DNA of 5,246 nucleotides, taken from contig JAUWTX010000173.1 in assembly GCA_030614505.1 (NCBI GenBank), forward strand, positions 1 to 5,246. Reading direction: 5' to 3'. The DNA comes from Desulfuromonadales bacterium (lineage in GTDB: Bacteria; Desulfobacterota; Desulfuromonadia; Desulfuromonadales; BM103). Position 1 is the stretch's first letter; every line of letters begins with the position of its first letter. The notes beneath the pieces were generated by a model. It did no database searches and was not told the origin of the DNA. It saw only the letters and a list, made by a program, of their open reading frames with translations. Positions 1 through 4,519 of the stretch are shown here, piece by piece. The translations under genes and the position numbers were made by a program.

Positions 1-768
1 GGCATTGTTGCCGTTATCCTTGCCAATCAATGGCTGAGTACTCAAGTTTCAGAGGAAAAAGTTATCGTCAAACAGGAGCAGATCCCCTTGACAAAGATTG
101 TCGTAGCCGGCCAAGACCTTGACATTGGCTCTCTACTGAATGAGCAGAACCTTCTGCTTGTCGATTGGCCAAAAGCCAATGCCCCTAAAGGAGCTTTCAC
201 CAAAATTGAGGACGTCGATCAACGTGTGACAGTGACCAGGGTTGTTGCCGGAGTGCCGGTCGTCGCAGCTGAGCTTGCAGCTCCGGGATCAGGGGCTGGA
301 CTAGTTGCCAGCATCAAACCCGGTATGCGGGCCATGGCCATTAAAGTCAACGAGGTTATCGGTGTTGCTGGCTTCGTGCTACCTAATACTTTTGTCGACG
401 TCATTTCTGTTCAGAATTTAGTGGCCCAAACAGTACTCAAGCGTGTCGAGGTCCTTGCTATTGCACAACAGACATTTGTTGAAGAGGGAAAAGCAAAAGT
501 GGTAAGCACCGTGACGTTGGAGCTCTCTCCAAAACAAGTTTTAAAAATGGCAGAGACAACACTCAAAGGCCCGTTGACCTTGGCGTTAATGAACCCGGCT
601 GGAGAGATGGCTGAGCTTCCCAAACCTGAACCGGAACCAGTTAAAGTCGCTACGAAGCGACGCACCTATAAACGACGCCCTGCTGCCCCCAAAATCCCCA
701 CGTACGATATTGTTGTGATCAAAGGGACCAAGTCAGTTGAGACAGTTAAGCTGAAAAACCAAAATTAG
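1..768 (+). CDS. cpaB: Flp pilus assembly protein CpaB/RcpC, 5'-truncated by window edge
   Basis: The reading frame is open from base 1 to the TAG at 766-768, giving 255 visible residues; the start codon lies upstream of the window. Visible residues 1-12 (GIVAVILANQWL) look like the end of the N-terminal membrane anchor typical of CpaB. A SAF-like domain begins around residue 32 (KIVVAGQDLDIG), and an RcpC-type region follows at about 100-136 (key stretches IKPGMRAMAIKV and GFVLPNTFVDVI). The C-terminus has a Pro/Glu-rich linker (about 208-213), a basic patch KRRTYKRRP (219-227) and a final IVVIKGTK strand (from 237), a common way for CpaB proteins to end. In the family, CpaB is an inner-membrane-anchored periplasmic protein that works with the CpaC secretin. 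cpaC follows after 26 nt, so the two are probably cotranscribed. A TTG at 88 preceded by AGGAG (74-78) could mimic a start, but it would remove the anchor and part of the conserved frame. Family assignment is firm; the basic patch is a modest oddity. Confidence 0.93.
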   Translation, partial: GIVAVILANQWLSTQVSEEKVIVKQEQIPLTKIVVAGQDLDIGSLLNEQNLLLVDWPKANAPKGAFTKIEDVDQRVTVTRVVAGVPVVAAELAAPGSGAGLVASIKPGMRAMAIKVNEVIGVAGFVLPNTFVDVISVQNLVAQTVLKRVEVLAIAQQTFVEEGKAKVVSTVTLELSPKQVLKMAETTLKGPLTLALMNPAGEMAELPKPEPEPVKVATKRRTYKRRPAAPKIPTYDIVVIKGTKSVETVKLKNQN

Positions 769-794
769 ATTGATATATACAAAGGGAGGCGGAA

Positions 795-2384
795 ATGACA
801 CCAACACCCCAGATTGCAATTCGGCTACTGCTATTTGCTCTCATCTTAATGGTCTCGATGGGCAGCATCGCTGGCGCCCAGGAATGGGAAGACAGCATTG
901 AGCTCTCATCAGGTGACACCAGGAATTATGTTTCCAAACATCACCCACTAAAAAGGATCGTTGTCGGCGACCCTGACATGGTTCACGTCGACGTGATCGC
1001 TAAAGACAAAATCATTCTGGTTGGTAGAACGATGGGACAATCAAAAATCCTTTTGCGTGATAATATGGGCAATACAACGACTCTCTACGTGTTTGTTTCA
1101 CCTGATGTCAGCCTGTTGAAAAGACGTATCCACCAACTCTTTGCCAACCAAGACATTAAAATTTATTCCAATGCCAACGGGGTGATTCTGGGCGGTACGG
1201 TCACCGGTGCTGAAATTATCGAGCAGGTATTACGTGTCGCCAGCCAAATTCTGGCGGCCCCAACGGGTAGAGGACCGAAACCGATAAAAGTCGGGGACAA
1301 TGTCAAGAAATCTGCAACCAAAGATGAGCTGGCCACGGTTATTGCTCAGAAACAGATTATCTCTGCCAAAGCCAGTGATGGTGATGATGGTGCAGGCACC
1401 GGTACATCCAGCCCACAAATCATCAACCTGATGAAAATAGGCGGTCCACAGCAAGTTATGCTGGAAGTCAAGTTTGCTGAAGTGAGCCGGTCCTCGGGAA
1501 GAGACCTGCAGGCGGCATTCAAGCTCGGCGGATTGAGCAGCGATTTCGGTGGTGCAGTTGGCGTTAATCCGTTGAGTGTAACTGGCGCAGGTGGGACCCC
1601 TTCCCTGCCGAGCATTGCAGGAGATCTCTTTGTCAACCTTGCGGGTCTCGCTGAGACCGCGAACATATTCATAAACATTGACAACTTCTCCCTGGCAATG
1701 CAATTCCTCGAGCAGGAGAGTTTGGCCAGGCTCCTTGCTGAACCACGTCTGGTGACTCTGAGCGGTCAGGAAGCAAGTTTTTTGGCGGGGGGTGAATTCC
1801 CATATCAGACTGTTAGTGACAGCGATATTTCAATCAACTTTAAGGAGTTTGGAGTTGGTCTCAAATTTACCCCGATCATAGGTAGCGACGGCATGGTGAC
1901 CTTGCGAGTCAGCCCGAGCGTCAGTGAAATTACCGAGCTGGTGGAAACTTCGACAGGGCCGCAGCCGGTACTATCCACCCGTAAAATCAATACAACAGTC
2001 AGGCTCCGCGATGGCCAAACATTAGTGCTGGCTGGATTACTTCAGGACGATCTTCGTGAAATCGTATCAAAAGTACCGATGCTTGGCGACATCCCGATCC
2101 TGGGCACTTTGTTCCGCAGCAGCAGCTACCAGCAGAGGAAAACAGACCTGCTGGTAGCCGTGACCCCACACATTGTAAAACCGGTCCGTGAAGGTGACAT
2201 CAGTTTCCCTGGAGAATTTCTCAAACCACCAAGCCGGCTGGAATTCTACCTGGAAGGCCGCCTTGAGGGGCATCGTACACCCGAAGACCCATCCATCCTC
2301 TCCCAGCATAGTTTTGTCACAGAAACCGCCATTGACGGCGGCGGAATGGAAGGTAATTTCGGCCACACAGAGACAAATCAATAA
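795..2384 (+). CDS. cpaC: Tad/Flp pilus outer-membrane secretin CpaC/RcpA
   Basis: This 529-residue protein starts at an ATG preceded by GGGAGG (784-789) with 5-nt spacing. A Sec signal peptide occupies residues 1-29 (hydrophobic core LLLFALILMV, probable cleavage near AGA/QE). Residues about 34-103 match the N-terminal secretin/pilus domain (ELSSGDTRNYV; VGRTMGQSKILL). A BON-like domain spans about 107-152 (LKRRIHQLF; GVILGGTVTG). A linker (about 153-205), rich in Lys, then Asp/Gly, precedes the secretin module, which opens at GPQQVMLEVKFAEVSRSSG (217-235). The core continues with LLAEPRLVTLSGQEASFLAGG (313-333) and the secretin signature around VPMLGDIPILGTLFRS (427-442), DLLVAVTPHIV (451-461). 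The tail (FPGEFLKPPS, YLEGRLEG) is typical of CpaC. Secretins of this type oligomerise in the outer membrane to let the Flp pilus exit. A type II GspD or type IV PilQ is less likely given the single BON-type N-domain layout and the flanking cpaB and cpaE/cpaF genes. Confidence 0.96.
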   Translation: MTPTPQIAIRLLLFALILMVSMGSIAGAQEWEDSIELSSGDTRNYVSKHHPLKRIVVGDPDMVHVDVIAKDKIILVGRTMGQSKILLRDNMGNTTTLYVFVSPDVSLLKRRIHQLFANQDIKIYSNANGVILGGTVTGAEIIEQVLRVASQILAAPTGRGPKPIKVGDNVKKSATKDELATVIAQKQIISAKASDGDDGAGTGTSSPQIINLMKIGGPQQVMLEVKFAEVSRSSGRDLQAAFKLGGLSSDFGGAVGVNPLSVTGAGGTPSLPSIAGDLFVNLAGLAETANIFINIDNFSLAMQFLEQESLARLLAEPRLVTLSGQEASFLAGGEFPYQTVSDSDISINFKEFGVGLKFTPIIGSDGMVTLRVSPSVSEITELVETSTGPQPVLSTRKINTTVRLRDGQTLVLAGLLQDDLREIVSKVPMLGDIPILGTLFRSSSYQQRKTDLLVAVTPHIVKPVREGDISFPGEFLKPPSRLEFYLEGRLEGHRTPEDPSILSQHSFVTETAIDGGGMEGNFGHTETNQ

Positions 2385-2386
2385 CT

Positions 2387-2394
2387 GAGGAGGG
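2387..2394 (+). promoter_or_regulatory. Ribosome binding site deciding the lipoprotein start
   Basis: GAGGAGGG is a near-perfect Shine-Dalgarno sequence just after the cpaC stop. Its AGGAGG core (2388-2393) is 1 nt from the ATG at 2395 but 10 nt from the ATG at 2404. Only the second spacing suits initiation, so the shorter product beginning MKYLTLL is preferred. Confidence 0.8.
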
Positions 2395-2403
2395 ATGACT
2401 ATT

Positions 2404-2670
2404 ATGAAATATTTGACGTTACTATTTGTTGCCGCTATCGTTCTTACGGGCTGTGCCCACGAAGCCTACTACGCTGACAATGAATATGGGCTCGCCTCAA
2501 TGGATGCTTATGATCGGATGATCGTACATAAAGATTACGTCCATGCCGACAAAGCAGCTGACAGCATGGACGGACTTCATGCCGAACCGATCATGGAAAC
2601 ATATCATAGCTCGTTTAGCGAAGGGTTCACCCAGGAGATAATCGACGTATCGTCGCCTGGACCCGATTGA
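2404..2670 (+). CDS. Small predicted lipoprotein in the tad locus (cpaD position)
   Basis: The product has 88 residues, using the ATG at 2404 (an in-frame ATG at 2395 adds three residues but lies too close to the ribosome binding site). Residues 1-17 form a lipoprotein signal peptide: Lys2, hydrophobic core LLFVAAIV, and lipobox LTGC with Cys17 as the lipidated residue. The residue after the Cys is Ala, which does not signal inner-membrane retention, so outer-membrane sorting is likely. The mature chain of about 72 residues is rich in Asp, His, Tyr and Met and has no recognised domain; notable stretches are YGLASMDAYDRMIVHKDYVHADK and EPIMETYHSSF-like sequence. It follows cpaC by 19 nt and is surely in the same operon. 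Caulobacter has cpaD, also an outer-membrane lipoprotein, at this position, but CpaD is roughly twice as long and no similarity is visible. A secretin pilotin or Tad accessory role is inference from position and lipobox only. Confidence 0.85.
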   Translation: MKYLTLLFVAAIVLTGCAHEAYYADNEYGLASMDAYDRMIVHKDYVHADKAADSMDGLHAEPIMETYHSSFSEGFTQEIIDVSSPGPD

Positions 2671-2693
2671 CACATTAATGTCTAAGGCATAAA
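2667..2693 (+). promoter_or_regulatory. Weak candidate sigma70 promoter after the lipoprotein gene
   Basis: A perfect TTGACA (2667-2672) overlaps the lipoprotein stop codon. CATAAA (2688-2693, four of six matches to TATAAT) follows at a short 15-nt spacing. Transcription would begin near 2700 and read the 74-codon ORF. The short spacer and weak -10 make this a low-confidence call. Confidence 0.22.
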
Positions 2694-2696
2694 GCC

Positions 2697-2727
2697 GTCC
2701 TTTGCTAAGGGTAGAGGTCCCTTTGCC
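2697..2727 (+). repeat. Imperfect direct repeat with a short hairpin
   Basis: GTCCTTTGC (2697-2705) recurs as GTCCCTTTGC (2717-2726). Between them AAGGG (2707-2711) can pair with CCCTT (2719-2723) around a 7-nt loop that contains AGAGGT, the only Shine-Dalgarno-like sequence ahead of the ATG at 2728. If transcribed, the hairpin would place that site in its loop. The structure is small, and its function is unknown. Confidence 0.35.
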
Positions 2728-2952
2728 ATGGGGGATTCTTCCCTGATAAAATGGGAGGACGGGACGTCCTCAGTTTATTTCTGGCAAGAGCTGGAAGCTT
2801 TAGATGTAAATGTATCATTAGAGATCACTTGGGACAAAAAGCTTGGGTACAAAGCTACAGCCAGAAGCCCTAAGTATTGGAACGGTTTAATCAACTCTGC
2901 ACCGAAGAGGGGGTCAGTGCGTGGGATTGTTTCGTTGATCGTTAACGACTGA
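2728..2952 (+). CDS. Hypothetical small protein, 74 aa, possibly part of a decayed gene
   Basis: I do not recognise this protein. The ORF runs from an ATG with a weak AGAGGT site (2713-2718, 9-nt spacing) to a TGA at 2950-2952. The product is soluble-looking: no signal peptide, no membrane segment, no cysteine, three tryptophans, an acidic first half (WEDG, WQELEALD) and a basic second half (WDKKLGYKATARSPKYW, APKRGS). The frame is open upstream from 2686 and, past the TGA, stays open except for a TAG at 3049 until a TAA at 3163. The ORF may therefore be the front of a longer gene broken by point mutations. It sits in the one loosely packed part of an otherwise compact tad operon. It may be a real small gene, a remnant, or chance open reading; the evidence does not separate these. 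Confidence 0.35.
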   Translation: MGDSSLIKWEDGTSSVYFWQELEALDVNVSLEITWDKKLGYKATARSPKYWNGLINSAPKRGSVRGIVSLIVND

Positions 2953-3009
2953 ACAACGATGAGAGAGCAATCGCTGCTGCTTTATCACCTTTGCAAATAT
3001 CCCGTCCTC
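2755..3009. repeat. Separated 10-bp inverted repeat flanking most of the 74-codon ORF
   Basis: GAGGACGGGA at 2755-2764 is exactly complementary to TCCCGTCCTC at 3000-3009, 235 nt away. The left copy runs into the perfect palindrome GGACGTCC (2762-2769), so AGGAC-GGGAC-GTCCT can itself fold as a small hairpin. The arms could be the ends of a small mobile-element remnant or REP-like units. No transposase and no target-site duplication is visible, so the interpretation is weak. Confidence 0.3.
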
Positions 3010-3073
3010 ATCGAAGAGACTGAAGACAACGAGACGCACCCCCTTGATTAGACCAACAGGCCATACCAAGCCG

Positions 3074-3087
3074 AATGTTTAAACATT
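3074..3087. repeat. 14-bp perfect palindrome, possible operator
   Basis: AATGTTTAAACATT is perfectly self-complementary, in the gap about 150 nt upstream of the predicted cpaE promoter. Symmetric AT-rich palindromes of this size suit binding by a dimeric regulator. Its distance from the promoter leaves a regulatory role open, and no second copy is seen in the window. Confidence 0.35.
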
Positions 3088-3224
3088 TCTGAGCCGCATC
3101 TTTCAGTATTAGGTGCTCAGGATCGCTCGATCAAACAAAGCCGTTGTCTTTTTGATGTGATATAACGACTAGGAAAAAACAAAATGAATTCTTATATTAC
3201 CTACAAATAAATGGTGTACTGGAA

Positions 3225-3252
3225 TTGAAAATGCGTAAATTCAGGATAGAAT
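3225..3252 (+). promoter_or_regulatory. Predicted sigma70 promoter for cpaE-cpaF
   Basis: TTGAAA (3225-3230, five of six matches to TTGACA) and TAGAAT (3247-3252, five of six matches to TATAAT) are separated by 16 nt within strongly AT-rich DNA. Transcription would start near 3259, leaving about 50 nt of leader before the cpaE ATG, which includes the GAGGG ribosome binding site. This suggests cpaE and downstream genes can be expressed separately from cpaB-cpaC. AT-rich DNA produces such matches by chance, so the call is moderate. Confidence 0.45.
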
Positions 3253-3310
3253 TAGTCATCAGGAATATTCAAATTTAACGATTTTAGATTTATATAGAGG
3301 GTGGTTTTAA

Positions 3311-4486
3311 ATGGTGAAAGAACTTGTTCTTGCAATTCAAATTGCCAAACCCAACTTGGCAAAGGCCATTGCAGGGTTAAGCAATCAGTTAAAAAGCCTC
3401 GATGTCCTGCTATGGAAAGCGAATAAAGCCGAAAATGGCTCCACCGCAACAAGCATACCCGATATCATTATAATCGACGACAGCCCTGAATGCAGCGACC
3501 TGGTCACCAGGATCAAATCGATCAAGGACCAATTCCCCCAAGTATCCCTGTTTGTTGTCTCCGACAACAAAGATCATCAATACATCATTGCTGCCATGAA
3601 GGCTGGAGCCTCCGAATTCCTGGTGGAACCGGTCATGGAAGAGACTCTGCAGAGAGCCATCGACGAAATCAGGGAAAAACTGGCCAACACTGGACGTTTG
3701 GCCCAAGGGCGCATCTATAGCTTTGTAAGTGCCAAAGGGGGTGTAGGCTCAACCGTTCTGGCTGTCAATACGGCGACAGCGCTTGCCAGGGACAAAAAAG
3801 CGGCGACAGCCCTCATCGATATGTCATTCCAATCGGGAGATGCCTCGGTGCTTCTCGACATCTTGCCACAAAATACGATTACGAATATCTGCGAAAACAT
3901 GCACCGTCTAGATGGTTCTTTCCTGCGTGGTGTAATGTCTGGCCACTCAACCGGGCTCAACTTCCTGCCAGCGCCACTTAACCCGGAGGATAGCGAGGAC
4001 ATCAAAAGTGAGCACATAGCCAGGATTCTCAATCTTACCAGAAAACTTTTTGACCATGTCGTTCTCGATTGCAGTTCCATGCATGTTAACGATTGCAGTG
4101 TCGAGGCCTTCAAGCAATCGGACAAGGTGTTTGTTATCACGGACATGTCTGTGCCATCTATCCGCAACACGGTCCGACTCTGCAAACTGATCAGAAAGTT
4201 CGGCATCAGCCTGGAAAAAATCGAAATCATCATCAACCGTTTCATTAAGGGCGGGGCTCTCTCGTTAACCGAGATCGAGAAAAATTTTGACAAGCCGGTC
4301 TACTGGCTGATTCCAAACGATTTCTCCGACATTGTTTCATCGATCAACCGCGGTATACCGCTGATTAAACTATCACCAGGAGCCCCCTTCTCGAAAAACG
4401 TGGTCGAGTTCGTCAAGAAGTTCCAGGGGCTTCAGAATGACCAGGAATTTAGAGGCATCAGAGGCACTTTCGGCAAAACTATCTAG
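3311..4486 (+). CDS. cpaE: Tad pilus localisation ATPase CpaE/TadZ (pseudo-receiver plus ParA/MinD-like domain)
   Basis: This 391-residue protein starts at an ATG with GAGGG (3297-3301) 9 nt upstream. Residues 1-125 form an atypical receiver fold: strand DIIIIDD (51-57), SLFVVSD (79-85), AMKAGASEFLVEPV (95-108). It lacks the acidic pair at the end of strand 1, and the conserved Lys of KP is Glu106, so phosphorylation is doubtful. Residues about 134-375 are a ParA/MinD-type ATPase: SAKGGVGSTVLAVNTATALA (140-159) is the deviant Walker A, TALIDMSFQSGDAS (166-179) the Walker A' region, and DHVVLDCSS (248-256) the Walker B strand. The usual catalytic Lys of GKT is Ser147, as in a subset of CpaE/TadZ proteins. 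The family acts in the cytoplasm, marking the site of pilus assembly (polar in the best-studied cases) and recruiting the CpaF machinery. cpaF follows after 33 nt. A chromosome-partition ParA is excluded by the N-terminal domain and the neighbours. Confidence 0.93.
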   Translation: MVKELVLAIQIAKPNLAKAIAGLSNQLKSLDVLLWKANKAENGSTATSIPDIIIIDDSPECSDLVTRIKSIKDQFPQVSLFVVSDNKDHQYIIAAMKAGASEFLVEPVMEETLQRAIDEIREKLANTGRLAQGRIYSFVSAKGGVGSTVLAVNTATALARDKKAATALIDMSFQSGDASVLLDILPQNTITNICENMHRLDGSFLRGVMSGHSTGLNFLPAPLNPEDSEDIKSEHIARILNLTRKLFDHVVLDCSSMHVNDCSVEAFKQSDKVFVITDMSVPSIRNTVRLCKLIRKFGISLEKIEIIINRFIKGGALSLTEIEKNFDKPVYWLIPNDFSDIVSSINRGIPLIKLSPGAPFSKNVVEFVKKFQGLQNDQEFRGIRGTFGKTI

Positions 4487-4502
4487 CCCTTCAGGGCTTT
4501 AG
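4483..4502 (+). promoter_or_regulatory. Intercistronic hairpin between cpaE and cpaF
   Basis: AGCCC (4485-4489) pairs with GGGCT (4494-4498) around a TTCA loop. With a one-base bulge the outer CTA/TAG bases extend the stem. It includes the last bases of the cpaE stop codon. The following sequence, TTAGTCCTT, is too poor in U for a rho-independent terminator, so a role in mRNA stability or partial attenuation is more plausible than full termination. Confidence 0.4.
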
Positions 4503-4512
4503 TCCTTAAGGA
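4503..4512. repeat. Palindrome overlapping the cpaF ribosome binding site
   Basis: TCCTTAAGGA is a perfect 10-bp palindrome. Its right half begins the Shine-Dalgarno sequence AAGGAGGG (4508-4515), 5 nt before the cpaF ATG (AGGAGG core 4509-4514). The left half, TCCTT, is an anti-Shine-Dalgarno sequence. An intramolecular hairpin would have no proper loop, so pairing could only be partial or between molecules. Confidence 0.35.
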
Positions 4513-4519
4513 GGGTCGC

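Larger units (their letters stand above)
2953..3310. other. 358-nt stretch without a confident gene, ahead of cpaE
   Basis: No convincing gene is present on either strand. In the + frame of the preceding ORF, an ATG at 2959 gives 30 codons to the TAG at 3049-3051 with no ribosome binding site. Reading then stays open from 3052 to a TAA at 3163-3165. From about 3170 the base composition shifts to very AT-rich: 34 G+C in 130 nt over 3171-3300. The part before that holds inverted repeats: CGATGAG/CTCATCG (2957-2963 with 3007-3013), the palindrome at 3074-3087, CTGAGC/GCTCAG (3089-3094 with 3115-3120), and GATCG-CT-CGATC (3121-3132). The AT-rich end is best read as the promoter and leader of cpaE. 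No strong terminator (stable stem plus U-run) was found. Confidence 0.6.

Noticed and set aside
88..90. TTG preceded by AGGAG (74-78) as the cpaB start
   Set aside because: The frame is open to base 1 and encodes the end of a membrane anchor expected in CpaB, so the true start is upstream of the window.
1230..1703. 157-codon ORF on the - strand inside cpaC
   Set aside because: It lies wholly antisense to conserved secretin sequence and encodes nothing recognisable; it is a shadow of the real gene.
2395..2397. ATG at 2395 as the lipoprotein start
   Set aside because: It is 1 nt from the AGGAGG core; the ATG at 2404 has normal spacing and gives a standard signal peptide.
2681..2735. c-di-GMP (GEMM-I) riboswitch, suggested by GGCATAAAGCC and a nearby hairpin
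   Set aside because: There is no P2 stem with a GAAA loop upstream and no clear tetraloop receptor; the match is limited to a few bases.
2950..2952. TGA read as selenocysteine, joining the 74-codon ORF to downstream open reading
   Set aside because: No convincing SECIS-like hairpin directly follows the TGA, and a second stop (TAG at 3049) would still break the frame.
3135..3153. Rho-independent terminator: ACAA/TTGT stem followed by TTTTT
   Set aside because: The stem is only about four weak pairs, too unstable for termination.
3268..3296. Promoter TTCAAA-N17-TATATA just before cpaE
   Set aside because: Transcription would start after the ribosome binding site at 3297-3301, so it could not give a translatable cpaE message.
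3715..4293. 192-codon ORF on the - strand inside cpaE
   Set aside because: It is antisense to the ParA/MinD-like domain of cpaE and has no recognisable motif; the + strand gene has full family support.
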